Source of the DNA: Deefgea piscis
GTDB taxonomy: Bacteria > Pseudomonadota > Gammaproteobacteria > Burkholderiales > Chitinibacteraceae
Direction: 5' to 3'
Assembly: GCF_019665785.1 (NCBI RefSeq)
Contig: NZ_CP081149.1
Location: forward strand, 2,728,001 to 2,792,000
Length of the DNA: 64,000 nt
In this document: positions 54,826 to 64,000 of the stretch, one piece after another
How positions within the stretch are numbered: position 1 is the stretch's first letter
Layout of the letters: each line of letters opens with the position of its first letter
The notes under the pieces: generated by a model
The model's database searches: none
What the model was told of the DNA's origin: nothing
Seen by the model: the letters and a program-made list of their open reading frames with translations, nothing else
Translations under genes and position numbers: made by a program

Positions 54826-55629
54826 ATGGATCAAACAATCTATTGCAATATCGATCAACGCGGTATTGCAACAGTGACCCTAAACCGCCCCGCCACCCGA
54901 AATGCAATTGATGAAGTTATGATTAGCGAACTGACAGCCCACTTAATTGCTTTGCAACAAGACAGCCAAATCAGAGCAGTTATTCTTCAAGCCACTGGTC
55001 ATTGTTTTTGCAGTGGTGCCGATTTAAATTGGATGAAGCGAGGTGCATCAGCGGATGCCGATCTTAATTTTGAAGACGCCATTCAATTAGCAACCTTATT
55101 GCGCACACTAGATCGACTTCCGGTGCCAACAATAGCCCGAGTTCATGGTCCAGCCTTAGGTATTGGTTTGGGCATTATTTCATGCTGTGACTTAGCAATT
55201 TGTACCGAAAATGCATGGTTTATGATCCCAGAAACAAGGTTAGGTCTCATTCCTGCCATTGTTGGGCCTTATATCATTAACCGGATTGGCAGTAACGCTG
55301 CGCGCCGGTATTTTTTGACCGCCGAAAAATTCAATAGCGTCGTTGCCCAGCAAATTGGATTAATGAATGAGCAGCATCAAGATAATGAACATATGGATGC
55401 ACACATTGAGCACTGGTTAAGTGAAATTGGGAAAAATAGCCCGCACGCACTATCGGCAACCAAACGATTAATTACTTCAGTCAACCATCGTGCGATTGAT
55501 GATGCCATGATCTCAGACACCGCACACCGAATTGCCCACATTCGGACTCACGAAGAAGCACAAGAAGGACTCAATGCGTATTTAGAGCAAAGAGCCCCTT
55601 ATTGGCAGACTCAAATTAATTCACAGTAA
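54826..55629 (+). CDS. Enoyl-CoA hydratase/isomerase family protein (methylglutaconyl-CoA hydratase-like)
   Basis: A 267-residue crotonase-fold enzyme. The oxyanion-hole segment is HCFCSGADLNWMKRG, the second is RVHGPALGIGLGIISCCDLA, and the catalytic glutamate is in MIPETRLGLIPAIVGPYI. CSGADLNWMK and ETRLGLIPA are typical of methylglutaconyl-CoA hydratases of leucine or acyclic terpene degradation (LiuC, AtuE types), but no partner genes (liuA, liuB, liuD) are nearby. It lies alone, divergent from the DUF4870 gene. Confidence 0.85.
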   Translation: MDQTIYCNIDQRGIATVTLNRPATRNAIDEVMISELTAHLIALQQDSQIRAVILQATGHCFCSGADLNWMKRGASADADLNFEDAIQLATLLRTLDRLPVPTIARVHGPALGIGLGIISCCDLAICTENAWFMIPETRLGLIPAIVGPYIINRIGSNAARRYFLTAEKFNSVVAQQIGLMNEQHQDNEHMDAHIEHWLSEIGKNSPHALSATKRLITSVNHRAIDDAMISDTAHRIAHIRTHEEAQEGLNAYLEQRAPYWQTQINSQ

Positions 55630-55798
55630 GCCATGGTCGCGGCCGAGGAATCGGCTGCTTTTCTTCTGATTCTGCAACAGAAAGCAAACGCAAAGCCAAT
55701 TGCTGCGCATTAATTTGCTCATCTAATATGGATTTAGATCGTACCTCACTGCTAGCGCTGAGTGCTCGGCCAGTAGCCATATCCAAAATAGTCGTCAT
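55616..55798 (-). CDS. Hypothetical 60-residue protein
   Basis: A 60-residue frame starting MTTILDMATGRALSASSEVR and ending PRPRPWLTVN. ATG 55798 is preceded by GATGGAGGAGC, a strong ribosome site, and its last 14 bases overlap the end of the enoyl-CoA hydratase gene on the other strand. No membrane segment or known domain is seen; a helical middle (INAQQLALRLLSVAESEE) is likely. I do not recognise the family. The ribosome site is the main reason to call it. Confidence 0.55.
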   Translation of the reverse strand: MTTILDMATGRALSASSEVRSKSILDEQINAQQLALRLLSVAESEEKQPIPRPRPWLTVN

Positions 55799-55904
55799 GG
55801 TGTGCTCCTCCATCAGGGTATTACGCATTGAGGAACGAAAAACAACTCGCCTTACTGTTTAATATATCGACTTGATTACTTAAAAATGCAATTTTTATTC
55901 AAAA

Positions 55905-55933
55905 AAAAACGGCAGCTTCACGCTGCCGTTTTT
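55905..55933. terminator. Terminator after ppiD
   Basis: ACGGCAGC pairs with GCTGCCGT around TTCAC with A and T runs on the two sides; used by ppiD on the minus strand. Confidence 0.88.
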
Positions 55934-55949
55934 AGATCAATCACTCGTT

Positions 55950-57785
55950 TTATTCTGCTTTAGGCTTTGTTTGATACTTCACTTTTACATCTTTACGAAT
56001 CGCATCAATAAAGGCAGCCATTTCAACTTGGCCATACATTTTGGCTAAATTCTCTTGCATACGGAACTGATCTTCTGCAGAGAGTGCCGGTGCATCAATC
56101 GCTTTAATCACTTTATAAATCACATAGCCACGGCCAGGAACAGCCCCGCCCACATACGCGGGTAGTTTGCTAGTGTTGGCTTTAAAGATCGCTTTCAAAT
56201 TAGCGTCAGAGACACCCTCTACGGCCACCCGAGTAAAGGCTTGAGCCTGCCCCCACGCTAGATTTTCAACCTGTCCTGCTTGCAAAGCCGCTAATTTCTT
56301 AGCACCGTCAGCTTGCGCCAAGGCCAGCGCTTTTTCTTGCTTAAGTTTTGCCGTAATCATTGGCGTAACTTCAAGCAATGTTTGAGTACTTGCAGGTTTA
56401 TATTCTAAAACTCGTGCCGATACCCATTGACCAGGCGCTAACTCTAAAGCTTCAGAATTATGTTTCGCTTTCAATACATCATCTGAATAAATCGCCTCAA
56501 TCATTTTCGGATTGCCCAGCAAAGGGTCTGCCGCATTTGTACGCGTCAACCAATCACTTTGCTTCACCGCTAATTTCAATGCATCAGCAGTCGGTTTTAA
56601 GCTATTTGATTGCTGGTAGACCAACTCGGTGAATTTCTCAATTTGAGCAGGAAATTGACTTTGTGTTTTTTGTTGTTTTAACTTCTCAACCACACTCGGT
56701 TTTACATCGGCCAGCGATGTTGACTTCACATCATTGAGTTGAATAATGTGAAAACCAAAATCCGTTTCAACCAAATTACTGATTTCGCCTTTATTTAATT
56801 TAAAAGCAACTTCATCAAATGGTTTAACCATCATCCCTTTGGCAAAAAAGCCAAGATCGCCACCATTAACGGCTGAGCCTGGATCTTGTGATTTTTGCTT
56901 TGCCAGTTCAGCAAAACGAGCCGGATTGGCTTTCACTTGCGCTAAAATTTCTTCAGCTTGTTTACGTGCTGCCGTTTTATCGGCCGCTTTCGCGCTCTTA
57001 TCAACTGCAATCAAAATATGGCTAGCTCGGCGCTCTTCCTTGGCCAGCTCTTGTCGATGCTCTGCAAAGTATTTTTCCACCTCAGCGTCGCTCACGCTTT
57101 GCGCTGCCGCTAAATCACTTTGTGACAACAATAAATACTCAACTTTGACCATTTCTGGTTTTTTGTAATCCGCTTGGTGAGCATCAAAATATTTTTTTAC
57201 TTCAGCATCCGAAACCGTCACTTGTGGCAAATATTGCTCTGCAGAAATCGTTGCAGTAGCCACTTCACGCTTTTCAGCCATCAATTGATTGAGCTGCTGC
57301 ATTGCCGCGTTTGAAACAAACCCAGTTTGCACAAAACCATCCATCAGCTGACGCATAACAATGTCTTGGCGCATTTTTTCTTCAAAAATAGCCGGACTCA
57401 TTTGTTGGGAAGCTAATATTTCCTGATAACGTTGATCATTAAACTTCCCATCAACTTGAAATGCAGGAATTTGCATAATGGCATTACGAACCAATTGATC
57501 TGGCGCTGCTAATTTAAGCGCGACAGCCCGATCTTGTAGTAAACGCTGGCGAACTAACTGCTCAAGCACCATCGGTTTCATATTATCTGGAATGGCCTGA
57601 TTACCAATAGCCTCTTCAAGATGTCGATCAGTAATCGTATAGCCGCCTACTTTAGCTAAATAAGGCGTGCTTTCATCATCCATTGCGGTGTAACCAGAAA
57701 GGCCCAAACCCACTACCAACCCCAAAGAGACCAAACCTAGTACCACGGTCACTGCGGTTTTATTCTTATTTACAATATCAAACAT
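55950..57785 (-). CDS. ppiD: Periplasmic peptidyl-prolyl isomerase/chaperone PpiD
   Basis: Membrane-anchored chaperone at the Sec exit. The product is 611 residues, near the 623 of E. coli. An N-terminal membrane anchor ([20 protein letters not shown]) is followed by a SurA-N-like chaperone segment with [19 protein letters not shown], then the parvulin domain at about residues 240-345 ([44 protein letters not shown]), and a C-terminal SurA-like region. It lies beyond the tRNA-Asp from hupB, lon and clpX, the usual order lon-hupB-ppiD. Confidence 0.94.
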   Translation of the reverse strand: MFDIVNKNKTAVTVVLGLVSLGLVVGLGLSGYTAMDDESTPYLAKVGGYTITDRHLEEAIGNQAIPDNMKPMVLEQLVRQRLLQDRAVALKLAAPDQLVRNAIMQIPAFQVDGKFNDQRYQEILASQQMSPAIFEEKMRQDIVMRQLMDGFVQTGFVSNAAMQQLNQLMAEKREVATATISAEQYLPQVTVSDAEVKKYFDAHQADYKKPEMVKVEYLLLSQSDLAAAQSVSDAEVEKYFAEHRQELAKEERRASHILIAVDKSAKAADKTAARKQAEEILAQVKANPARFAELAKQKSQDPGSAVNGGDLGFFAKGMMVKPFDEVAFKLNKGEISNLVETDFGFHIIQLNDVKSTSLADVKPSVVEKLKQQKTQSQFPAQIEKFTELVYQQSNSLKPTADALKLAVKQSDWLTRTNAADPLLGNPKMIEAIYSDDVLKAKHNSEALELAPGQWVSARVLEYKPASTQTLLEVTPMITAKLKQEKALALAQADGAKKLAALQAGQVENLAWGQAQAFTRVAVEGVSDANLKAIFKANTSKLPAYVGGAVPGRGYVIYKVIKAIDAPALSAEDQFRMQENLAKMYGQVEMAAFIDAIRKDVKVKYQTKPKAE

Positions 57786-57912
57786 ACCCAGCTAACTCCT
57801 GCTATTCATGCGCGTTATCATGCCATATTGCAGCGGCACTGTCTGTAAGCGAGTGGGATTTGCATCGCAAAATAAAAAAAAGGACAAACTTGCGTTTGCC
57901 CTTTGATTCATT

Positions 57913-57989
57913 TGGCGGAGTGGACGGGACTCGAACCCGCGACCCCCGGCGTGACAGGCCGGTATTCTAACCAACTGAACTACCACTCC
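57913..57989 (-). tRNA. tRNA-Asp (anticodon GTC), copy 4
   Basis: Reverse-complement tRNA of 77 bases with encoded CCA, identical to the three Asp copies near 32601-33293. Located between hupB and ppiD. No tRNA-Val copy accompanies it. Confidence 0.97.
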
Positions 57990-58059
57990 ATATCAAAAAA
58001 TCACAGACAACGAGCCATGCTCATTGCAGTTATTTCAAATACCATGCAGCAAAAACAGC

Positions 58060-58332
58060 TTATTGAACAGCGTCTTTCAGTGACTTACCAGCACGGAATT
58101 TAGGCTGCTTTGCTGCTGCAATCGTGATGCTTTCGCCAGTACGTGGATTGCGGCCTGTGCGCTCTTCACGCTCAGACACATAAAACGAACCAAAGCCAAC
58201 TAAAGTTACTTCGTCGCCACCTTTGAGTGCACCAGAAATAGCTTCAATAGTTGCATCCAGCGCTTTACCAGCAGCGGCTTTTGATAAGCCAGCAGATTCA
58301 GCGATTGCATCGATGAGTTCAGATTTATTCAC
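58060..58332 (-). CDS. hupB: DNA-binding protein HU (beta type)
   Basis: A 90-residue histone-like protein that bends DNA. The family start [20 protein letters not shown], the dimer core [20 protein letters not shown] and the arm tip [14 protein letters not shown] are all present. Typical position is downstream of lon, as here (152 bases from the lon end). A strong promoter lies at 58387-58416. Confidence 0.97.
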   Translation of the reverse strand: MNKSELIDAIAESAGLSKAAAGKALDATIEAISGALKGGDEVTLVGFGSFYVSEREERTGRNPRTGESITIAAAKQPKFRAGKSLKDAVQ

Positions 58333-58386
58333 TTACATCCCCTTTCAATTTAATTAAATTTAACTGTGATTTCGTTTGCTACAACG

Positions 58387-58416
58387 GTTATATCAAGCAG
58401 TAAAAATACGTGTCAA
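58387..58416 (-). promoter_or_regulatory. Sigma-70 promoter of hupB
   Basis: On the minus strand TTGACA (58416-58411) and TATAAC (58392-58387) lie 18 bases apart, 55 bases before the hupB ATG. A second, weaker TTGACG lies a little upstream near 58450. Confidence 0.7.
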
Positions 58417-58484
58417 CTACGCTTGATACTTTGTTGGGTAGTTTTAACGTCAACAACCCGTGGCAAAAACCCAAACTCAAACGC

Positions 58485-60893
58485 TTAATGTTTAATGCTT
58501 GGTTGCGGGGCTTCAGTTCCTTCAATCACAGGAACTTCCACAGCAATAACAGCCGCAGCCTCAGGCATACGCTCTAAAGCATGCGCCAATACGTCATCAA
58601 ACCATTTGACGGAATGAATAGCAAGCCCTCGCTTCACATTGTCGGGAATTTCAGCCAAATCTTTGACATTTCCCTCGGGAATCAAGACTTGTTTAATCCC
58701 GCCACGATGCGCTGCGAGTAATTTCTCTTTCAAACCGCCAATCGGAAGAACTTCACCACGTAAAGTAATTTCGCCCGTCATCGCGACATCACAACGAACA
58801 GGTATCCCCGTCAACACTGATGTCAATGCGGTTGCCAAGCCAATACCAGCCGAAGGTCCATCTTTTGGTGTTGCACCTTCAGGCAAGTGAATATGCATAT
58901 CATTTTTTTGGTAAAACTCAGGATCAATCCCCAAGCTCACTGCACGGCTGCGCACCACAGACAATGCTGCCTGTATTGATTCTTGCATCACATCGCCCAG
59001 TTGCCCTGTTTGAATCATTTTACCTTTACCCGGTAATTTGACCGCTTCAATGGTCAGCAACTCACCGCCCACTTCAGTCCACGCCAAACCGGTTACTTGG
59101 CCAATCTGATTTTTTAATTCAGCAACGCCATATTCAAAACGATGCACACCGAGATATTTATCTAGATTTTTACTTGCTACCGTGATTTTCTTATCGCTTG
59201 GCTTCATTAGCAATGCTTTAACCACTTTGCGGCAAATTTTTGCGATTTCACGATCCAAACTACGCACGCCCGCTTCACGTGTGTAATAACGAATAATGTC
59301 ACGCACTGCGGTATCTGCAATCAATAACTCGCCGTCTGCAACGCCATTGTTTTTCATTTGCTTAGGCACGAGATACTTCAACGCAATATTGACTTTCTCG
59401 TCCTCGGTGTAACCCGACAAACGAATAATTTCCATCCGATCCAATAATGGCGCTGGAATATTGAGCGAATTTGCGGTCGCCACAAACATCACGTCCGATA
59501 AATCATAATCAACTTCAAGATAATGATCGCTAAATGAGTGATTTTGTTCTGGATCTAATACTTCTAGCAATGCAGAGGACGGATCACCCCGCATATCGCT
59601 GCCAATTTTATCCACTTCATCGAGTAAAAATAGCGGGTTTTTAACGCCCACTTTACTCATGCTTTGTAAAATTTTACCTGGCATTGAGCCGATATAAGTA
59701 CGGCGATGACCACGAATCTCAGCTTCATCCCGAACGCCACCTAAAGCCATACGGACAAACTTGCGATTAGTAGCCCGTGCAATACTTTCGCCCAGGCTGG
59801 TTTTACCCACGCCAGGAGGGCCAACTAAGCACAAAATCGGCGCTTTTAATTTTTCGACGCGCGTTTGTACCGCCAAATACTCAACGATTCGCTCTTTAAC
59901 CTTATCCAAACCATAGTGATCGGCATCTAAAACCGTTTCTGCTGCGGCCAAATCTTTACTAATTTTGGTTTTCTTTTTCCAAGGCAAAGCAAGCATAGTG
60001 TCGACGTAATTACGCACCACAGTGGCTTCTGCCGACATCGGCGACATCATGCGCAGTTTTTTGAGTTCAGCTTCGGTTTTATCCTTCGCTTCTTTACTCA
60101 TACCCGCATTTTTTATTTTCTTTTCTAACTCGTCTAAGTCAGCACTTTCATCTAGCTCACCGAGCTCTTTTTGAATCGCTTTAACTTGTTCGTTTAAATA
60201 ATATTCACGCTGGCTTTTTTCCATTTGCCGTTTCACACGGCCACGGATACGCTTTTCTACCTGCAAAATATCAAGCTCAGACTCAAGTTGCTTGAGCAAA
60301 TGATCCATACGTGTTGCCACGTCGTCCATTTCAAGTACGGCTTGCTTTTGCTCTAATTTCAACGGTAGATGCGCCGCAACGGTGTCAGCTAAACGCCCGG
60401 CCGTTTCGATGCCCGCCAATGAAGTTAAAATTTCCGGTGGAATTTTTTTATTCAATTTGACGTATTGATCAAATTGCGTCAGCAACGCACGGCGCATACC
60501 TTCTGCTTCATGATTGCTTTCATCGGCCAAGCGCTGTGGAGTTGCTATCGCTTGATAAAAGCCATCTTGATCTTCTAAAGACTCGACGACTGCGCGTTGC
60601 AGACCTTCGACTAAAACCTTAACCGTGCCATCGGGCAATTTTAATAACTGCAAAACAGTTGCAACAGTACCAATCGGGTACAAATCGGCCATCGACGGTT
60701 CGTCTTTAGCAGCATTTTTTTGTGCCACTAATAAAACATGCTTGTTGCCTTCCATTGCCGCTTCGAGTGCTTTGATCGACTTAGGACGGCCCACAAACAA
60801 CGGAATAACCATATGTGGGAATACCACGACGTCACGCAATGGCAGCATTGGGAACGAAGTAGATTCAACCGGTAGTAATTGATGCTCAGACAT
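58485..60893 (-). CDS. lon: ATP-dependent protease Lon
   Basis: Homohexameric AAA+ serine protease degrading misfolded and regulatory proteins. The product is 802 residues: N-terminal substrate domain ([20 protein letters not shown]), long helical linker, AAA+ module with Walker [14 protein letters not shown] and Walker [20 protein letters not shown], and the protease domain with the catalytic Ser in [15 protein letters not shown] and Lys in [16 protein letters not shown]. It is downstream of clpX, 134 bases away. Confidence 0.97.
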   Translation of the reverse strand: MSEHQLLPVESTSFPMLPLRDVVVFPHMVIPLFVGRPKSIKALEAAMEGNKHVLLVAQKNAAKDEPSMADLYPIGTVATVLQLLKLPDGTVKVLVEGLQRAVVESLEDQDGFYQAIATPQRLADESNHEAEGMRRALLTQFDQYVKLNKKIPPEILTSLAGIETAGRLADTVAAHLPLKLEQKQAVLEMDDVATRMDHLLKQLESELDILQVEKRIRGRVKRQMEKSQREYYLNEQVKAIQKELGELDESADLDELEKKIKNAGMSKEAKDKTEAELKKLRMMSPMSAEATVVRNYVDTMLALPWKKKTKISKDLAAAETVLDADHYGLDKVKERIVEYLAVQTRVEKLKAPILCLVGPPGVGKTSLGESIARATNRKFVRMALGGVRDEAEIRGHRRTYIGSMPGKILQSMSKVGVKNPLFLLDEVDKIGSDMRGDPSSALLEVLDPEQNHSFSDHYLEVDYDLSDVMFVATANSLNIPAPLLDRMEIIRLSGYTEDEKVNIALKYLVPKQMKNNGVADGELLIADTAVRDIIRYYTREAGVRSLDREIAKICRKVVKALLMKPSDKKITVASKNLDKYLGVHRFEYGVAELKNQIGQVTGLAWTEVGGELLTIEAVKLPGKGKMIQTGQLGDVMQESIQAALSVVRSRAVSLGIDPEFYQKNDMHIHLPEGATPKDGPSAGIGLATALTSVLTGIPVRCDVAMTGEITLRGEVLPIGGLKEKLLAAHRGGIKQVLIPEGNVKDLAEIPDNVKRGLAIHSVKWFDDVLAHALERMPEAAAVIAVEVPVIEGTEAPQPSIKH

Positions 60894-60973
60894 ATTGGGA
60901 TGACCTGATCGAGAGTATGTTCACAATATGTGGTCACTGCGCTTAAATTCAATTGCAGAGCCATAAACAATAA

Positions 60974-61014
60974 CGCCCGCATTCAGCTCCAAAACAAGGA
61001 AACCGCAGCGGGCG
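60974..61014 (-). terminator. Possible terminator/hairpin between clpX and lon
   Basis: CGCCCGC (60974-60980) and GCGGGCG (61008-61014) pair across 27 bases; on the minus strand the stem is followed by TTATTGTTTATGG. The long loop and imperfect T run make this a weak or partial terminator. Confidence 0.4.
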
Positions 61015-61027
61015 AGAAAAAAACTAC

Positions 61028-62296
61028 TTATTTGCTAGCTGTATCAATTTGCGGCGTAGCAGCAATAAACTCAGGTTTTGCTGCGGAAGTAATCACTTCT
61101 TTGCTAACAACAACCTTTGCAATACCTTCCATCACAGGCAGCTCAAACATCGTATCAAGCAATGTTTGCTCAACGATCGAACGCAAACCACGTGCGCCAG
61201 TTTTGCGCTCCATCGCCTTGTGTGCAATCGCCGCTAACGCGTCAGTACCAATCTCTAGCTCAACATTTTCCATTTCAAACAATTTTTGATATTGCTTGAT
61301 TAAGGCATTTTTGGGCTCAGTCAGAATGGTCACCAATGCAGCCTCATCGAGTTCAGCCAGCGTTGCAACAACCGGCAAGCGGCCAACGAACTCTGGAATC
61401 AAACCAAAACGAATTAAATCATCTGGCTCAACTTCATGCAGCAATTCACCGATGTTTTTACGCTCGTCTTTGCTTTTTACTTCCGCACCAAAACCAATAC
61501 CACCTTTGACTGAGCGGTTACGGATAATTTTATCCAAACCTTCAAACGCGCCACCACAAATAAATAAAATATTGGTGGTATCGACTTTAGGTAAATCTTG
61601 ATTTGGATGCTTACGACCGCCACTTGGTGGCACCGAAGCCACCGTGCCTTCAATTAATTTCAACAACGCCTGCTGAACACCCTCACCCGATACATCGCGA
61701 GTGATTGATGGATTTTCAGATTTACGTGCAATTTTATCAACCTCATCGAGGTAAACAATGCCGCGCTGCGCTTTCTCGACGTCGTTATCGCACTGCGCTA
61801 ATAGCTTGGCGATAATGTGCTCGACGTCTTCACCCACATAGCCAGCCTCAGTCAGCGTCGTTGCATCGGCAATCACAAACGGTACGTCAAGCAATTTAGC
61901 CATGGTTTGTGCCAGCAAGGTTTTACCCGAGCCAGTTGGACCAATGAGCAGAATATTAGATTTAGCCAACTCAACATCATTACCCGCGCGACCCTTGGTC
62001 GACAAACGTTTGTAATGATTGTAAACCGCAACCGATAAAATCTTTTTGGCTCGCTCTTGGCCCACAACATACTGATTGAGCTCATCGCGAATTTCTGTTG
62101 GTTTAGGTAAACGCTTACCCTCACCCGTCGTGATTGAATCAGCGGTTAAATCAGTCACTTCTTCTTGAATGACGTCATTACACAAATCAATACATTCATT
62201 ACAAATAAAGACTTGCGGACCTGCAATCAATTTTTTTACTTCATGCTGACTTTTGCCGCAGAAGGAACAATACAATAATTTTTCTTTATCAGACAT
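61028..62296 (-). CDS. clpX: ATP-dependent Clp protease ATP-binding subunit ClpX
   Basis: AAA+ unfoldase that feeds ClpP. The product is 422 residues. An N-terminal zinc domain with four Cys ([26 protein letters not shown]), Walker [16 protein letters not shown], pore loop [10 protein letters not shown], Walker [17 protein letters not shown], the RKH loop and [10 protein letters not shown] (IGF-type loop that docks to ClpP) are all visible. It follows clpP after an 81-base gap containing a terminator-like hairpin. Confidence 0.97.
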   Translation of the reverse strand: MSDKEKLLYCSFCGKSQHEVKKLIAGPQVFICNECIDLCNDVIQEEVTDLTADSITTGEGKRLPKPTEIRDELNQYVVGQERAKKILSVAVYNHYKRLSTKGRAGNDVELAKSNILLIGPTGSGKTLLAQTMAKLLDVPFVIADATTLTEAGYVGEDVEHIIAKLLAQCDNDVEKAQRGIVYLDEVDKIARKSENPSITRDVSGEGVQQALLKLIEGTVASVPPSGGRKHPNQDLPKVDTTNILFICGGAFEGLDKIIRNRSVKGGIGFGAEVKSKDERKNIGELLHEVEPDDLIRFGLIPEFVGRLPVVATLAELDEAALVTILTEPKNALIKQYQKLFEMENVELEIGTDALAAIAHKAMERKTGARGLRSIVEQTLLDTMFELPVMEGIAKVVVSKEVITSAAKPEFIAATPQIDTASK

Positions 62297-62334
62297 GAAC
62301 AGCCATTCCGAATATAACTCGCCGAGGAAAGAAA

Positions 62335-62357
62335 AGCCGCCAGACTCGCTGGCGGCT
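62335..62357 (-). terminator. Terminator-like hairpin between clpP and clpX
   Basis: AGCCGCCAG (62335-62343) pairs perfectly with CTGGCGGCT (62349-62357) around 5 bases; on the minus strand TTTTC follows. It may attenuate transcription from clpP into clpX. Confidence 0.7.
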
Positions 62358-62377
62358 ACTTAGAGATCGGCTTGAGG

Positions 62378-63007
62378 TTAACCTGCCAAAGTCGCCCGAG
62401 AAACCAAGACTTCATCTACTAAACCATATGCTTTAGCTTCATCTGCATTCATGAAATTGTCACGATCTGTATCACGCTCAACCGTTTCAATATCTTGCCC
62501 GCTATGTTTGGCCAACAATTCGTTCAAAGTACGTTTGGTCTTAATTAACTCTCGCGCATGAATTTCAATATCCGAAGCTTGGCCTTGTAAACCGCCAATC
62601 AAAGGTTGATGAATCATAATCCGCGAATTTGGCAAAGAAAAACGCTTGCCTTTCGCTCCGCCAGACAATAAGAATGCACCCATTGAAGCCGCCATACCTA
62701 CACATAAAGTAGAGACATCGGGCTTAATAAATTGCATCGTATCGTAAATCGCCATCCCAGCAGTTACCGAACCGCCAGGAGAATTGATATAGAGCGAAAT
62801 ATCCTTATCTGGATTTTCCGACTCTAAAAACAATAACTGAGCGACCACAAGATTGGCCATTTGATCATTCACTGGACCGACCAGGAAAATGACCCGTTCT
62901 TTCAGCAAGCGTGAATAAATATCATACGCACGTTCACCGCGGCCGCTTTGCTCAACGACCATAGGCACTAGACCGATATTTTGCGGATCAAATTCCATTC
63001 TGGACAT
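62378..63007 (-). CDS. clpP: ATP-dependent Clp protease proteolytic subunit ClpP
   Basis: Serine protease chamber, 209 residues. The catalytic Ser is in [14 protein letters not shown], His in [11 protein letters not shown] and the Asp in [15 protein letters not shown]. An N-terminal propeptide-like region precedes [25 protein letters not shown] lies 6 bases before ATG 63007. It lies 19 bases after tig, the conserved order tig-clpP-clpX-lon. Confidence 0.97.
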   Translation of the reverse strand: MSRMEFDPQNIGLVPMVVEQSGRGERAYDIYSRLLKERVIFLVGPVNDQMANLVVAQLLFLESENPDKDISLYINSPGGSVTAGMAIYDTMQFIKPDVSTLCVGMAASMGAFLLSGGAKGKRFSLPNSRIMIHQPLIGGLQGQASDIEIHARELIKTKRTLNELLAKHSGQDIETVERDTDRDNFMNADEAKAYGLVDEVLVSRATLAG

Positions 63008-63026
63008 TCCAACCTCTCAGTTTAAA

Positions 63027-64000
63027 TTATTGACCTTGTTGGCCCATCAATTCATCAAAGCCAATCGCTTGTTCAGTTACTTTAGCTTTTGACAATACAA
63101 ACTCAACCACATTGTCTTCCAAAGCCATATTGGTTGGGCCAGATAAACGATCAGCGCTTTCGTAGTACCAAGCAACCACTTCGCTTGGATCTTCGTAGTT
63201 TTGTGCCAAATCTTCAATAATGGCTTTAACTTGTTCTGGCTGAGTTGACAGTTTTTCGATTTCAACCAATTCAGACAAAGCCAAACCAAGATGAACGCGG
63301 CGTTTAGCTTGTGCTTCAAACATCGCAGGTGAAAACGGTACTGTCGCAGGATCGATGCCGCGGTTTTGCAAATCGCCCTTCGCACCTTCAACCAAACGGC
63401 CAATTTCAAGCGCGATCAAGTTACGTGGTAAATCCATTGGCGTCGCTTCAATCACCGCAGTCATTGCGCTTTCTTTGATGCGTGATTTAAGGCGGAAACG
63501 CACTTCGCGTTCCAAATTACCTTTCACTTCTGCACGCATTTTTTCTACGTCGCCGTCTTCGATACCCAAGCTTTTTGCAAAGTCTGCATCAACCGCTGGC
63601 AAGTTTGCAGCAGCTACGTTTTTCACAGTAATTGCAAATACGGCAGTTTTACCGGCAACATCTTTACCATGGTAATCGGCTGGGAAAGCAACGCTAACGT
63701 CTTTGCTTTCTCCTTCTTTCATGCCAATCACGCCAGCTTCAAACTCTGGCAACATTTGGCCTTTGCCGATCAAGAAAGCGTAGTTGTCTGATGAACCACC
63801 TGCGAAAGCCACGCCATCGATCGAACCTTTAAAGTCGATGATCACGCGATCACCGGTCTCTGCAGCACGCTCAACACGTTCAAAACGAGTGCGTTGGCTA
63901 CGTAAGATATCGATGGTTTTGTTAACTTCTTCATCGCCAACGACTAACGTTGGTTTTTGAACTTCGATGCCGCTCAAGTCACCCACTTTAACTTCTGGGT
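63027..64000 (-). CDS. tig: Trigger factor, C-terminal part (5' end outside window)
   Basis: Ribosome-associated chaperone with peptidyl-prolyl isomerase activity. The frame continues past the right window edge (PEVKVGDLSGIEVQKP at the edge), so about 112 N-terminal residues, including the ribosome-binding part, are missing. Seen are the FKBP-type domain (DRVIIDFKGSIDGVAFAGG, MLPEFEAGVIGMKEGESKD) and the C-terminal chaperone arms (EAQAKRRVHLGLALSELVE, ending FDELMGQQGQ). An apparent start at 63986 is only a GTG inside the gene. Confidence 0.95.
   Translation of the reverse strand, partial: PEVKVGDLSGIEVQKPTLVVGDEEVNKTIDILRSQRTRFERVERAAETGDRVIIDFKGSIDGVAFAGGSSDNYAFLIGKGQMLPEFEAGVIGMKEGESKDVSVAFPADYHGKDVAGKTAVFAITVKNVAAANLPAVDADFAKSLGIEDGDVEKMRAEVKGNLEREVRFRLKSRIKESAMTAVIEATPMDLPRNLIALEIGRLVEGAKGDLQNRGIDPATVPFSPAMFEAQAKRRVHLGLALSELVEIEKLSTQPEQVKAIIEDLAQNYEDPSEVVAWYYESADRLSGPTNMALEDNVVEFVLSKAKVTEQAIGFDELMGQQGQ

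Noticed and set aside
63027..63986. Complete trigger factor starting at 63986
   Set aside because: The frame continues to the window edge with typical trigger-factor sequence before that codon, so the gene is cut by the window and not short.

Overview
The window is a stretch of chromosome from a betaproteobacterium, most likely of the order Neisseriales and plausibly close to Chitinibacter or Deefgea. This is inferred from an RmpM-like OmpA protein, the gyrA-serC-pheA-hisC order, a DUF3460 gene, a split pair of bacterioferritin subunits, and a secreted chitin-type AA10 lytic polysaccharide monooxygenase with a C-terminal chitin-binding module. Gene density is high, most genes are housekeeping, and both window edges cut genes: clpB on the left and tig on the right.

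Layout. 1-5184: end of clpB, a small YjfB-family gene and dnaE. 5185-9265: an anaerobic pyruvate formate-lyase locus (pflB, a minimal grcA, pflA) behind an FNR-type promoter. 9344-11353: a DUF808 membrane protein, then an AT-rich SieB-like gene set among REP-type palindromes. 11366-20275 (minus strand): DUF3460, hisC, a GNAT protein, a LOG protein, pheA, a small membrane protein, serC, two hotdog thioesterases and gyrA. 20639-25669: ompA/rmpM-like, lolA, rarA, dps, serS. 25777-30616: an nfeD gene split by a complete IS66-family element, its stomatin partner and a DHH phosphoesterase. 30664-32012: an ArnD-like protein and a PilZ protein. 32396-33293: a tandem (tRNA-Val, tRNA-Asp) x3 array. 33400-44067: a PAS membrane protein, a MITE-like palindrome, hrpA, a 46-aa membrane peptide, a Dcu transporter, a sulfurtransferase and the cstA/ybdD pair. 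44423-48924: the AA10 LPMO, a HisN-like phosphatase, two bacterioferritins and a YdcF-like protein. 48999-55798: VOC, cheR, ubiD, hexose-phosphate mutarotase, MaoC, hydrolases and an enoyl-CoA hydratase. 55950-64000 (minus strand): ppiD, tRNA-Asp, hupB, lon, clpX, clpP and tig, a proteostasis cluster.

Systems. PflB, GrcA and PflA form one glycyl-radical unit with a spare radical domain. The two bacterioferritins have complementary defects and probably form a mixed shell. Tig, ClpP, ClpX, Lon, HU and PpiD form the usual protein-quality neighbourhood.

I found no large undescribed multi-gene system, CRISPR array, prophage or biosynthetic cluster. The most interesting signals are small. They are a dispersed family of structured repeats with GGTAT...ATACC ends lying mostly behind genes, a 180-bp MITE-like palindrome with a related end elsewhere, the reversible-looking IS66 disruption of nfeD, REP elements around the SieB-like gene, and a GyrA with Phe at the classic quinolone-resistance position. 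Homology calls rest on recognised motifs only; no database search was run.
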